DNA of 64,000 nt from a candidate division WOR-1 bacterium RIFOXYB2_FULL_45_9 (GCA_001771575.1 MEUD01000001.1:927277-991276), one strand, 5' to 3'. Numbered from the stretch's first letter, positions 44,352 through 54,464 are shown. Notes: generated from the sequence alone by a model not told the origin. Numbers and translations are program-made.

Positions 44352-45971
44352 ATGAGCTCTAACAGAACAATGCTCCTTGGTCTTGTCGGAGGGGTTGGGT
44401 CAAGGCTTTATCCGCCAACCGCCCATTCCAGGCTATCTCCGAAAGAATTAAAAAAAGTCAACCTTGGTCCGCAAAGCTTTAACGCGAACGCGGTCCCTAA
44501 GCCGCTGACCCACCTGGGACAAACACCGCTTATGGGTCCCCTATTTGAAAGCGCTATCTCCCAGATCGGCATCAAGGATATCGCCATGGCGGTCATGTAT
44601 TTGGGTGGCGACATCAAATCATATTTTGGCGCAAACATGGAAAGACTGCGTCCCGGATCTGGAAGCAGTTTTTATTGGGACCATCAAAGCGACTTCAACC
44701 TCAATACCGCCGGTTGCCTGGTTAGGGGTTGGCAAATTGACCTTAAAAAGCAAAGCGAACATGCCGAAACGTACGTTATCCTTTCCGCCGATATCCGTTC
44801 ACGGGCAAACCTGGGACAAATGATAGAGCTCCATGACCGGCATAACGCCTTGATAACCATCGCGCTCGCCCCGGTCGCCTGGGACGATGTCGCCCGTTTT
44901 GGCGTCGCTTTCCGTGAAGGGGCGGCCTATGACGGCCTGGGCCGGCAAATGCCTCTGTCAGGCGGCAAGTTTTCCAGGATCACCCGCTTTGAGGAAAAAA
45001 ACCCGGCGGCAAAAAGCAACTTAAACAACACCTCGATCTATATAATTGACGATCGGGTTTTCCGCCTGATCGAAGACGACATTGAGGTTTCCGCCAACCG
45101 GAACCAGCTTGACCCCGATCTTAGCGAAGAAGAGAAACAAAAGTTAAATCCCTACGCTTTGCCGATCGCCGACAATTTTGATCCCAGGCGAGGAAATTAC
45201 GCAAACGACTGGACCGATCCAATCAGCGGCCGGCATTACCGCCTTGGGGTTTTCTCTTCTATTTTACGCAAGCTCGGCAAAATAAAAGAAGGAGAAGCCA
45301 ACCGGCGCTTCCAGGATTGGGGAGGTCATGTCTTCCCGGAGATCGTGACCCACCATCCGGAAATTTATCGGGCTGGAAAGGCCGATGAGCGCGAAGGATT
45401 TTTTGGCTACATAACGGGCAGCCTCTGGGCGGACGACGGGACCAGAAAAGCCCTGCTCCAGGCGAACATGGAAATGTTGAGGGAAGAAGGAGGCTACAAC
45501 CACAACGGCGGCCGGCACGATTTTTCCTGGTGGCCCAAAACCGGCTTCAGGCTTTCGCGCGACAGCGCGGGGAACAAACTGTGGATCGCCGACAATGCAA
45601 TCATTGAGGAAGGGGCTCATCTCATCGGCCCTCTGATGCTTGGTCCCGGCACGATCATAAAAAGAGGGTCAATTATCCAGCGCTCGGTCATTGGAGCGGG
45701 TTGGGAGATCGGCGGCGGAGCTATCACCGACTCGGTTCTCTGGCCCGACCGGCTGGCAATCGGCCTCCCCCCCGGTCCAATCCCTCTGCTGTACAAACTC
45801 TCCGGAACCGTTCTTGAACATACACTGATCGGAAGCGGGTTCCATCCGGACAAGGACTCCTTTTTTGTCGACGATGGCGGAAACTACGGGCTGGCCTTCA
45901 CCAACGCCAGACAGATCAAGAACCGGGTAATGGTAGCCAACTCTTCCGGGATGTTCATCTCCAGCCTGTAA
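44352..45971 (+). CDS. Second sugar nucleotidyltransferase with left-handed beta helix
   Basis: The 539-residue protein starts L-G-L-V-G-G-V-G-S-R-L-Y, then has an extra loop of about 25 residues before V-P-K-P-L-T-H-L-G-Q-T-P-L-M (the catalytic Lys site). V-I-L-S-A-D-I-R-S is the metal site. A long middle section (about 240-400) has no match I can name. The C-terminal part contains beta-helix turns (I-I-E-E-G-A-H-L-I-G-P-L-M-L-G-P-G-T-I-I-K). G-x-V-G in place of the usual G-G-x-G-T is a departure in the nucleotide loop, so activity or a purely regulatory role as partner of the previous protein are both possible. AAAGGAA lies 9 nt before the ATG. Confidence 0.75.
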   Translation: MSSNRTMLLGLVGGVGSRLYPPTAHSRLSPKELKKVNLGPQSFNANAVPKPLTHLGQTPLMGPLFESAISQIGIKDIAMAVMYLGGDIKSYFGANMERLRPGSGSSFYWDHQSDFNLNTAGCLVRGWQIDLKKQSEHAETYVILSADIRSRANLGQMIELHDRHNALITIALAPVAWDDVARFGVAFREGAAYDGLGRQMPLSGGKFSRITRFEEKNPAAKSNLNNTSIYIIDDRVFRLIEDDIEVSANRNQLDPDLSEEEKQKLNPYALPIADNFDPRRGNYANDWTDPISGRHYRLGVFSSILRKLGKIKEGEANRRFQDWGGHVFPEIVTHHPEIYRAGKADEREGFFGYITGSLWADDGTRKALLQANMEMLREEGGYNHNGGRHDFSWWPKTGFRLSRDSAGNKLWIADNAIIEEGAHLIGPLMLGPGTIIKRGSIIQRSVIGAGWEIGGGAITDSVLWPDRLAIGLPPGPIPLLYKLSGTVLEHTLIGSGFHPDKDSFFVDDGGNYGLAFTNARQIKNRVMVANSSGMFISSL

Positions 45972-45985
45972 AACGGGTTTTTGCC

Positions 45986-46013
45986 TGAAATTATTCCCAT
46001 TTTTTGCCGATAT
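45986..46013 (+). promoter_or_regulatory. Sigma-28-like motif before the membrane-protein operon
   Basis: TGAAATTA (45986-45993) - 12 nt - GCCGATAT (46006-46013). The -10 half is identical to the Bacillus SigD -10 consensus as I know it. The ATG at 46038 is 24 nt downstream, with GAAAGGA between. Confidence 0.75.
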
Positions 46014-46037
46014 ATATACAGAAAGGAAGCGGTAAGT

Positions 46038-49000
46038 ATGTCGGCAATGAACTATCAAAGAATTCTACCTACAAGAATCAACCCTCTGCCGGGGAGAGCG
46101 GCTCCTCTCCATGGGGTTCACCCTCCGGTCGCGCGACCGGGATCAATTTTGCCGTCACGCTTCAACCCCATAACATCCGGACAGATCGCCAGTTGTGATC
46201 CAGCAACTATTGCGCCAACCGTCACTCAACTGAATTTAACCCAGCCGATTATCGCCAAGACAAATCGCGCCCCATCAACGGCAAAGAAGCTCATGATCGG
46301 CGCCGCCGCCGGCGCCGCAACCATGCTGACTTCGGCCCTGGTCTTGGCGAGCGATGTCGCCACTCCGCTGGTCACCGGCGGAAACAAGGCTTTTTTCGCC
46401 TGGGGAGCGATCGGACTGGGACTGGCCTACACCACCAGGCTCTTATGGAAACAACTTAAACCGGGCGATTATCAGTCGCCGCAAAGCCAGCTAAACACCG
46501 CCAGCCCGACTCCAAAAAAAATATTCAAGACCCTGGTCGCTCCCGCCTGGCTGACCATGATGGCGGTCGGCAGCGCGATGCGCTTTGCCCCGGCGATCGA
46601 CTCTCTGCTCGTTCCATTGACCGAAAAATATCTGGGAGTGGTACTCCCCAACCTGACCATCCCGATCGTCGGCATGCCGCTCACCCTTTCCTGGGCGGTC
46701 TGCTCTGTTTTGCTCGGCCGGGCGGCAATAAAAATGGCGTTCAGCTCCGCCGTTGATCTTTACCGCGCTTACCAGTTCAAACGTCACGGCATCCAACGAA
46801 ACGATATCATCCGGCCAAGGCTGATTTCCTCATTGATCACCAACGTCTGGGGGAACAGCGCCTGGACGGTCGGCGCGATCTTTACCGTTCACTTGAGCGA
46901 GATCTACGCCACGCAAGCGCTTGGCTTGCTGCGCAATTTCCTCCACAACGCCCTGTTTGAACCAAACGCCCTGGCCGGCGCCGCTGTTTTGGGAGCCGTC
47001 TTTGGATTGGTCAGTTTAGCCAGGCACTTAATAGTCGGACGGAATGAATTGAAAGTCGGCCAGCCGCTGGTAAAACATCCATGGGTCAAAACCGCCGCCA
47101 TGGCCGCCGGCTCCGCGTTTTTAGTCGGCGCCGGAGTTTCTCTTGGCGGCCCGGCCCTTGCCGCAGCCAACCTGCTGGTTTTTGCCGCGGTCTTGGGCTT
47201 CTACCACAACTTTATCCACTCCAGCCGCTCGCAAGAGGGTGGGCTCCATCAAAAAGATAAGGTCTTCCCGGTTTTTGATCTGCAATCGCTCTGGGAAAAT
47301 GTCCGCGGTCCCTGGGGGGCGGCCAGAACAATTTTCAAGCCCGGGGTCGACATGGTCGATCCCCTGGTCTCTTCGTACATCATGGTCATGTTGACCGAAG
47401 GGGCCAACTGGGTCCTTAATGCCCTTTCCGGTTGTTTTTCTGCCGCCGATTACTCCAAAGCGATGCAAATGATCGCCAAGCTCCTTAACCCTGCGGCGCA
47501 GAAGATGAGATCAATTATAAAAACCGGCTACGATAAAGTTAAGTCGGCTGATACCGCTGAAACGGCCCGCGACGCTTTTGCCGATTCTCTGGAAGCAACC
47601 GCCCGGTTTCTTGAAGAGCGGGCGACCGGCGACCTGAAAACAGTTTCTGGGCTCGGTTTTCTCAAGGACGGTATGTTCGCCACCGGGCTCCCCGGTATCG
47701 CCAACAAACGGGGCGACCAGGACCTGCGGGTCCATGGTGAACACTTGCGTTTTGCCGCCCGGACCTACGAAGAGGCCGCGCGCCGGATCCGTTCCCAGGA
47801 TGTCAGCCAGGTTGATCTCGCTTCATACAAAGTGACCCTGGCGACCCGCCTGAACGCTCTCTATTGCCGGGCTTATCCCCATTCCGACACCACGCCGGTC
47901 CGTTTTTACACCAACATTCTGCCGGACGGTTACAACGCCAAACAATTTGCCGTCGATTTCTGCCAGCAGGTGATGGCCGATTTTGTCGGCGCTTTCGACG
48001 TCGCCATCATCGCCCCCAACGGCCAGCTTAAACTCTGGCTGGTCCCGATGAAAGTGGTCAAAGACTTTAAAGAGGATTTCCGCAATGTTTTAGCGATCGA
48101 AAGCCGGGACACCGAAGGAGAAGACCTCCGCTTCGGTTGGTACGAGCGGGCTGATCACGACATCGTCAATACTACCCTTAGCGACATTGCTTATATTGAC
48201 AACACCGACCACTTCCGCCGGTACGGACACGACATCAGCAAATACCCGACCGCCGAGGTTTTGACCCCGCCAACCCTGGCCAACGACGAATACTACGATG
48301 TCGTTTACCGGGACGGCACCCGTTTAAGAGTTTTTGGAGACGGAAGAGATGAATTGATCTCCGGCACCCTTGAAGGGAAAGCCCCTCTGCTAATCCTGCC
48401 GGGGACCAAACGGCACGAATACACCGCGGCCAACGCCGCCGAGGTCTTAAACGGCACACCGATCGACTCCACCCTTTACGATAGCTTGCAAAAGGGAGAT
48501 ATTCCCCACCCCTGGGGAGGATCACTGATCAAAGATTCTCTTATCGCCTGCCGCTGGCGCTTTATGTACCCGACCGAATACACCAGCGTCAGCGACGCCG
48601 ACCAGATGGATATCAACGTCACCAACCTCCGGCTCTTCCACGTCCGGGCCAATCCCCATTTACGGGTTATGTTCCGCCGGCCGAGAGTTGAGACCGTCCC
48701 CTATTCGCCGGAGATGGTCGAATCGAAGAATGATTCTCTGCTGGAAGCCGGAGTTGCCGTCGTCTGGATGATGACGAAAGTTAAATTAAACGACGGCCGG
48801 GAACTCTATTTCCCGCTCAACATGAACAAAGAGAACGAGAGAACCTTTGGCGGAGACCTGTGGAAATATATCGATCAGACTAAGCCGCTGGAGATAGTTA
48901 AAAAAGCGACCGGCTATTTCCTAAAGATCCGCTATCGCGAAGAAGCAAAGAAAGATCCTGATTTTCGCAATGCCGTCGGGATAGAAACCAACGCGGATGG

Positions 49001-49577
49001 CTCTCTCCCGGTCATGAAAGGCGGCAAATACAATAACCGCGAATCGATTAGCGAGGTCCCAATGCCGATCGAGATGATCGACCTGGCTGATCAAATCAGC
49101 ACGGTTGAGATCGACCCGATCCGTTACGGCGACGTCGGCGGTCCGGTCCCGGTCATGGACTACTTCTTCATCCGCCATAACGAAAACGGCGACGTCACCG
49201 ACCAGTCAAGGCAAAAAACTCTGCCGCGGCGCCTGGCCCAGCAGATTATTGCTGGGACTTATTCCCTGCTTAGCCAGAAAGAGATGGACCATGCCGCCCT
49301 GGTCGATAAAACCATTGAACCTGGCGATCTCCCCTACACCGACGACGATGGGCTTGTCCACATGAACATGACCAGGGAAGAATTCGCTCAACTTATCGCT
49401 TGGCTCCCCATGTATCATGGCAGGCGTCAAGCAATGTGGCGCCAGGGGGAAATTACCATAGAGGTCGGCGAGTTTGTCACCCTCTGCAATAGCGCCTATT
49501 CACAATTCTCTTATCGTCGGTTTATGCCGGACGACCGCTACCGGACCTTCTGGGAAGCGGCGGAGGTTAAACTATGA
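46038..49577 (+). CDS. Very large polytopic membrane protein of unknown family (1179 residues)
   Basis: The open frame extends to 45981, but the ATG at 46038 with GAAAGGA upstream and the promoter motif at 45986 fix the start. Residues 1-80 are Pro-rich and flexible. About eight membrane helices follow between 84 and 393 (for example 86-106, 118-136, 205-232, 350-393). The remaining 780 residues appear soluble and mixed alpha/beta. I cannot assign a family. Its stop overlaps the start of the next gene, which has glycosyltransferase-like motifs, so the two proteins probably form a complex. A role like the BcsB or scaffold part of a polysaccharide synthase is a guess from context. Confidence 0.6.
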   Translation: MSAMNYQRILPTRINPLPGRAAPLHGVHPPVARPGSILPSRFNPITSGQIASCDPATIAPTVTQLNLTQPIIAKTNRAPSTAKKLMIGAAAGAATMLTSALVLASDVATPLVTGGNKAFFAWGAIGLGLAYTTRLLWKQLKPGDYQSPQSQLNTASPTPKKIFKTLVAPAWLTMMAVGSAMRFAPAIDSLLVPLTEKYLGVVLPNLTIPIVGMPLTLSWAVCSVLLGRAAIKMAFSSAVDLYRAYQFKRHGIQRNDIIRPRLISSLITNVWGNSAWTVGAIFTVHLSEIYATQALGLLRNFLHNALFEPNALAGAAVLGAVFGLVSLARHLIVGRNELKVGQPLVKHPWVKTAAMAAGSAFLVGAGVSLGGPALAAANLLVFAAVLGFYHNFIHSSRSQEGGLHQKDKVFPVFDLQSLWENVRGPWGAARTIFKPGVDMVDPLVSSYIMVMLTEGANWVLNALSGCFSAADYSKAMQMIAKLLNPAAQKMRSIIKTGYDKVKSADTAETARDAFADSLEATARFLEERATGDLKTVSGLGFLKDGMFATGLPGIANKRGDQDLRVHGEHLRFAARTYEEAARRIRSQDVSQVDLASYKVTLATRLNALYCRAYPHSDTTPVRFYTNILPDGYNAKQFAVDFCQQVMADFVGAFDVAIIAPNGQLKLWLVPMKVVKDFKEDFRNVLAIESRDTEGEDLRFGWYERADHDIVNTTLSDIAYIDNTDHFRRYGHDISKYPTAEVLTPPTLANDEYYDVVYRDGTRLRVFGDGRDELISGTLEGKAPLLILPGTKRHEYTAANAAEVLNGTPIDSTLYDSLQKGDIPHPWGGSLIKDSLIACRWRFMYPTEYTSVSDADQMDINVTNLRLFHVRANPHLRVMFRRPRVETVPYSPEMVESKNDSLLEAGVAVVWMMTKVKLNDGRELYFPLNMNKENERTFGGDLWKYIDQTKPLEIVKKATGYFLKIRYREEAKKDPDFRNAVGIETNADGSLPVMKGGKYNNRESISEVPMPIEMIDLADQISTVEIDPIRYGDVGGPVPVMDYFFIRHNENGDVTDQSRQKTLPRRLAQQIIAGTYSLLSQKEMDHAALVDKTIEPGDLPYTDDDGLVHMNMTREEFAQLIAWLPMYHGRRQAMWRQGEITIEVGEFVTLCNSAYSQFSYRRFMPDDRYRTFWEAAEVKL

Positions 49578-52500
49578 GCGCCGTAAGATATGAACATATT
49601 CACCGAATGGGATCGCTCCCCTTCGCGGCGGTCAAACCAGCGGGAAGCTTGCCTCGCCTAACGCTTGGGGGCAAAACCGTCGACTTGACCGTGATCAACT
49701 GGCAAGGGAGAAGCTGGGAGTGCAACCCCCGCCAATTGGGCTACAGCTTTCTCCACGGCACCGAGCCTCATCTGCACATTGTCGGCATGGGATTGCCGGA
49801 TGTTTTCTGGCAAAGCATTGGTCAAAAGGGGGCCGGTTGGGCGGTCGGCCGTTTTCAGGGAGAACCAGGAAAGCCCGAGGGGCCGATCGCCTGGCAAGCG
49901 GCCTCCGACCTTCAAGTCTCCCCCATCATCTGGAAAACCGGCTCCTCTGTCCTCTCCTATCTAGGTCATGAAACGGTCAGCGGCAATATTGCCGCCTGCC
50001 GGGCCGAGGGAAAAGATATTATCACCACTCACATCTCCGGCGACCAGGACCGGAGACTGATCCACATCAATCCCGACGGCTGGACCAAAACCCACCCGGA
50101 ACGACAACAGCTGATCGAACAGCTTGACGGGATTTCGCTCTCAACCGATATTGAATCAAGCACTATGTCTGAAGACCGGACCAAGCTCCTTTTAACTTCA
50201 AAGATCAAAGATAGATCAGGCCGGCCGATCGTCCACGAGATCGATATCAGCTGGATCGCTCCATCAGTTAGAGAAAGCATGTATGTTGACATCCGGGACA
50301 AAAAATACAACATCCGCCTGATCGAGTCCGATCCCCGGATCGACTTTGAAGTTCTGGAGAGGGAACAGGTCACCGTTTTCCACAACGAAACGATCAAATT
50401 CCTTGACCACCAGACCATCCGCGCTTACCGTGACGAGCATGGCATTTTCCAGGTAACGGTTAAAAACCGCCCGACCGCTAAAGACCCAAAACCGGCCCCA
50501 CCAATTGTTTTGACCGGCAAAACTTTCCGGGAGATTAGAAAATCAGCCGCATATAAAACCCTCCCCAGAGAAGTGCGCCGGGCAATCATAAAAACTCTTT
50601 GGGAAACTTATGAAACTCCCAACCTCCCCTGGTCACGGGTCAAAAGGATGCGCCACCGCTATTCACTGCAGTATTATAATTACCGGGAAAGCCGGATCAA
50701 AAATGCCCTGGAAACTCCCTTGCGGGAAGGCGAATCGGTCGTCGCCCTGCGGGTTGAATCGTCCGCCAAAGTCGTCCATCTTGACGAAGCAAACGGCCAT
50801 CCGCGCGGTTTTGAAGAAACGATCCCTCTCCCCTTTGACCCGACCGAAGGACACCCGGAGCAATTCCGGTTGATGAACTTTGACCCGCGGCCAAATTCGA
50901 TCCATGCCACCCGGTTCGTCAGGCCGGTCGACACCGCCATTGCTCCCCAGCATTTGATTGACCCTTATGTCATGGGGACAGAGATCATGGCCGCTGTCTG
51001 GCCAAAAGCCGACCAGCTCGGCTTCTTTGGCCCCTTCATGCTGACCGCCATGGCCTTCCCGCACGGCAAGCAATTTACCGATTCGTTCATGAATCCATGG
51101 TTTGTCTCCTTATTTGGATCAACCTCACACAGTATCTTTGACGGCAAACGGGATGCCGGACGGAGTTACTCCCTCTTTGGAAACGCTATGTATTCGGCCA
51201 AGATGGTCGGCGCCGCCATGGTGACCGGCCCCAACACCGACTCGGCCAGCCCGGTCAGGGAAGGCCGGCTCTTCCCGGTCAGGATCCCGGGGCGGCCGCC
51301 GATCTTTGTCAAAACCGCTATCCCCGGTTCATATATTGAGGTTATTGAAGACGCCCTCTCTTCGTATATGTTTATGCGGATGTTCGGTTTAGTTACCGAA
51401 ACCACTGTTTTAACCCTAAGCGCGGGAGGCGGACTCGACAACTACCAGCTCTCCCTGATCGTCCAGCGGGGCCAGCGCTGGAACGCCGGAAAAAACATTT
51501 ACTCCAAAGACGCCTGGGAAGTAATTTACGAAGATATGATACGGGGCCCAGGCTTTACTCCCGGTTCCATCTATCATCAGGCCAAAACGTTTGTTCTTCG
51601 CGGGGATGTAGCTGCCGTAGAAGCGACCCAAGAAAATATCGACCGGGCCGACGGCCTGGGAGCGATCAAAGCGGAAAAAGCGGCCGCTGTCGCCGCGAAC
51701 GGTGGGACAAAAAGCCCGGTAAAACTGACGATCGCTCCAAACCAACCGGTCGCTAAAATGTTTGAACCGGCCGAGGCAAGGGAATGGCTCAACGTCGGGA
51801 CATGGTATTGGGATTCCGGCGCCAAGCTGGTCTCTTTTTCAATGGTCGCGATCGCCGTTTCGCTCGGGGTCGCTCCGCTGGCGGTCGCGGGAGCGGCATT
51901 CTTTTTCGTTTGTCTCGCCATGACCATGTTCAGCTGGCCGTTCTGGGCGGCACAGATGGCCAAGGTTGGGATCGCGCCAAAGACTATTATTTCTGTTTTC
52001 CCCAAACATCTTTTTTGGGGAAATCTCTCGATGCATACCACCGTCAAATCCGGTTTTGACATGGAACGGCTCGGGGTCGGCAAATTCCGGATCAGCGACC
52101 GCAATGCCGGCAATCGTGTCCCTCTGCGCGATAAACGGACCTCTTTTTGGGTCGGGATCGTTCTTCCATCAACCGCCGGAACACTTCTTGTCGGCGGAGC
52201 CCTGGCGATCACCGTCGCGATGGGAGCCGTCCCGATCGCCTTAGCCGGCCTCCCCTTTATCGCCGGGTGGCTCACCTCCCGTTTCCTGGACAAGTGGGCG
52301 AGCCGCCTCCTGCCAAACGCCGACCAACGGAGTTTTGCCAAAGCGGCCATCCGCTTTGCCGCCCGCAATATTCCGTTCGCCCTGGGGATCGGCGCGTCGC
52401 TCCTGGTCCTCCCCTACTACGCGGTCTTTGCCATTCCGCTGGTGACCGCGGCAATGGCGGGGGGCTGGTCGCTCTTTATGGGGGCTAACATCCTCAAAGA

Positions 52501-53041
52501 ATTTTCTATTTATCACAAAGAACAACGGGAGACCTTTACTCGACCGGAGCCAAACCCAACTGGGATCCAAAGACACCAGGCCGACACCTGGCGAAATACC
52601 CTGCGGGAAATCTTCGGCATCCGTCCACCGGCCTTTACCAAACAGGAATTTACCGCAAGCTCCAACCCCAATGTCGACCCGTATAAGCTCTGGGAAGCGA
52701 TCAATACCGCCAAGCAGGGCTTGCTTGATAAGCCGACCGGCAATCCAATGGTCAACCTCAATAATTTGATCAACGGAGAAGGGTCAAGGATCATCTATCT
52801 TTACGATGAGCTAAAAGATAAGTTAGCCGCTAATAAAACCAAAGGGCTGGGGAACATTATCCGCCGTCGGAAGATTGCCCGTCTGGCGGCGCGAACCCGC
52901 AATCAGGTCATCACTTTGCTTAAGGGACACCGCCAGGCCGGCATATTAGAAGCCGAACAATATGACCGGATCTGCGAACTAAATCGACTGGTCATTGAAG
53001 AAGCCTTCCCCGGCAACGCGCCGCGGGGACGGTGGATCTAA
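49574..53041 (+). CDS. Very large membrane protein with cellulose-synthase-like GT2 motifs
   Basis: The 1155-residue protein overlaps the previous gene by 4 nt. Residues 1-430 are soluble and of unknown fold. From about 450 the motif order of a processive GT2 can be traced. P-V-D-T-A-I-A-P-Q-H-L (451-461) lies where D-A-D-x-x-P stands. D-G-K-R-D-A-G-R-S-Y-S-L-F-G-N-A-M-Y (523-540) resembles G-R-D-x-x-N-A-A-F-x-G-x-x-x. I-E-D (591-593) replaces T-E-D. I-V-Q-R-G-Q-R-W-N-A-G-K (629-640) replaces Q-x-x-R-W. About six membrane helices follow (750-790, 860-900, 930-972). This would make it the polymer-forming enzyme, but the match is by eye and the spacing is loose. The C-terminal 150 residues are basic and soluble. 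Confidence 0.5.
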   Translation: MSAVRYEHIHRMGSLPFAAVKPAGSLPRLTLGGKTVDLTVINWQGRSWECNPRQLGYSFLHGTEPHLHIVGMGLPDVFWQSIGQKGAGWAVGRFQGEPGKPEGPIAWQAASDLQVSPIIWKTGSSVLSYLGHETVSGNIAACRAEGKDIITTHISGDQDRRLIHINPDGWTKTHPERQQLIEQLDGISLSTDIESSTMSEDRTKLLLTSKIKDRSGRPIVHEIDISWIAPSVRESMYVDIRDKKYNIRLIESDPRIDFEVLEREQVTVFHNETIKFLDHQTIRAYRDEHGIFQVTVKNRPTAKDPKPAPPIVLTGKTFREIRKSAAYKTLPREVRRAIIKTLWETYETPNLPWSRVKRMRHRYSLQYYNYRESRIKNALETPLREGESVVALRVESSAKVVHLDEANGHPRGFEETIPLPFDPTEGHPEQFRLMNFDPRPNSIHATRFVRPVDTAIAPQHLIDPYVMGTEIMAAVWPKADQLGFFGPFMLTAMAFPHGKQFTDSFMNPWFVSLFGSTSHSIFDGKRDAGRSYSLFGNAMYSAKMVGAAMVTGPNTDSASPVREGRLFPVRIPGRPPIFVKTAIPGSYIEVIEDALSSYMFMRMFGLVTETTVLTLSAGGGLDNYQLSLIVQRGQRWNAGKNIYSKDAWEVIYEDMIRGPGFTPGSIYHQAKTFVLRGDVAAVEATQENIDRADGLGAIKAEKAAAVAANGGTKSPVKLTIAPNQPVAKMFEPAEAREWLNVGTWYWDSGAKLVSFSMVAIAVSLGVAPLAVAGAAFFFVCLAMTMFSWPFWAAQMAKVGIAPKTIISVFPKHLFWGNLSMHTTVKSGFDMERLGVGKFRISDRNAGNRVPLRDKRTSFWVGIVLPSTAGTLLVGGALAITVAMGAVPIALAGLPFIAGWLTSRFLDKWASRLLPNADQRSFAKAAIRFAARNIPFALGIGASLLVLPYYAVFAIPLVTAAMAGGWSLFMGANILKEFSIYHKEQRETFTRPEPNPTGIQRHQADTWRNTLREIFGIRPPAFTKQEFTASSNPNVDPYKLWEAINTAKQGLLDKPTGNPMVNLNNLINGEGSRIIYLYDELKDKLAANKTKGLGNIIRRRKIARLAARTRNQVITLLKGHRQAGILEAEQYDRICELNRLVIEEAFPGNAPRGRWI

Positions 53042-53054
53042 GGAGGGATGAGAG

Positions 53055-54461
53055 ATGGACCTGGAACTGTTCGTTAATAATTTACTTAGAACTCACGGAG
53101 TTATCGCGAACCGCAAGACGCCCGAAGAGATCTGCACGGAGAAACAACCCCCTCTCCCGCCAAAAGAGTTTCATCTTTGCGTGATCGACGAGAACTTAAA
53201 GATCCACGAAGCCTACCGGCAAAGGGTCATTAACGAAACGATTTCCCGGACCAACCATGTCCTTAGCCTGGTGGAACAGGCTCCCCCTTCCTTCTGGCAT
53301 GATCCGATCAACTCGATCGAACATGGCTTTTTATCCATCTTTCGCCACGCCAACTCGCAGACCGATAACTGGCTCCTCCTGGAAGCGGCCCGCAAAGGGG
53401 TCTATCTTTTTTACTTGACCGAAGACGCCGCCAACCTTCAACGCTCCCTCCGGTTCCTGGAAGTCGCCAAAGAGAACCGCGACACCTCGGTCTGTTTTGA
53501 TACCGATCCTTCTTCCTGGACCGATCTGCGTTCGGAAACGATCTTCCCAGTCGAAGGATATTTTGAGGTCAAACTGACCATGCTCCAAATTTATAATATC
53601 ACCGACCCGGGGAAGGCGGCCACCTTGAGCCGGGAGATCGAAGAGGAGCTCGCCTCTTCGCGGATCGTTACCGCCCAGCGCTCCAACGAGATCTCCTCCC
53701 AGGGTTTCGTCAACCGCCTCCGCCTTCTGCAAAGCAACCTCGCCCTTTTTGAGACCAGTCCCGACCTGGACAAAGCGATCAATATCGCCCGGGAGAGCCA
53801 GCGCTGGGCAGAGGTCGAGTCTAATCGTCCCACGTCGTATCTATTGCTTTACGGCTTGAGCCGGAAAGATCTTCGACACGACGCCCTGCAAGCGCAGATA
53901 ACGACCGCCAAACTCCTGATGAGAAAAGAGATGGGAAAAGCTCCCGCCGATCGCGACTTTTCCGAATCGATCAAGCTTTTTCAGGCGGTCCTGGCGGCCC
54001 CTGAAACGACCCGGAAATACGGCGGGTTCCTCGACCTGGGACTTGAATCGTTCGGCAATCTTCTCTACATCGCGATAAGCGGCTCGGCTTCCCGCAAGGA
54101 AGCGGCCGAAAAGTTCAATTCATATATCGACTGGGAAAAGGTCAACCAGCTTCCTGATTTCAAGGAAACGCTCGGTCTCCTGGTCAGGAGAGAGAGCTAT
54201 TGCTCCCTCTTTGCCAACGCGACCCGGGAGACCTGTCCGGAGCCAAAAGAGGTCATGGGGAACATCTTTCTCTATTTGGGACGGCCCGACCTGGCACCGA
54301 ACGACACCAAAGCCGTCATCACCGAAATCAATCTCAACGATCCGGCGATCAGCGATCCCGAGACCAGGCTGGATATCGCGATCCGCTGTCTACAAAGCTC
54401 CGAAGTCGATAAAAAACTGCTCGGTTCGATCGTCGCCTGGTGGCTCGCCTCGGCGCGATAA
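53055..54461 (+). CDS. Unknown alpha-helical protein, 468 residues
   Basis: I do not recognise it. It is soluble with no signal peptide and consists almost wholly of amphipathic helices, with repeats of a TPR-like look (for example L-L-E-A-A-R-K-G-V-Y-L-F-Y-L-T-E-D-A-A-N and A-I-N-I-A-R-E-S-Q-R-W-A-E). AGGAGGG precedes the ATG closely, and it follows the GT2-like gene by 13 nt as the third gene of the unit. The next two genes encode TPR-rich proteins as well, so this may be an adaptor between synthase and export parts. Confidence 0.6.
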   Translation: MDLELFVNNLLRTHGVIANRKTPEEICTEKQPPLPPKEFHLCVIDENLKIHEAYRQRVINETISRTNHVLSLVEQAPPSFWHDPINSIEHGFLSIFRHANSQTDNWLLLEAARKGVYLFYLTEDAANLQRSLRFLEVAKENRDTSVCFDTDPSSWTDLRSETIFPVEGYFEVKLTMLQIYNITDPGKAATLSREIEEELASSRIVTAQRSNEISSQGFVNRLRLLQSNLALFETSPDLDKAINIARESQRWAEVESNRPTSYLLLYGLSRKDLRHDALQAQITTAKLLMRKEMGKAPADRDFSESIKLFQAVLAAPETTRKYGGFLDLGLESFGNLLYIAISGSASRKEAAEKFNSYIDWEKVNQLPDFKETLGLLVRRESYCSLFANATRETCPEPKEVMGNIFLYLGRPDLAPNDTKAVITEINLNDPAISDPETRLDIAIRCLQSSEVDKKLLGSIVAWWLASAR

Positions 54462-54464
54462 CCA

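Noticed and set aside
48540..48720. A possible PilZ (c-di-GMP) domain in the 1179-residue membrane protein
   Set aside because: The stretch D-I-N-V-T-N-L-R-L-F faintly resembles the PilZ pattern D/N-x-S-x-x-G, but Ser and Gly are missing and no R-x-x-x-R is properly placed.
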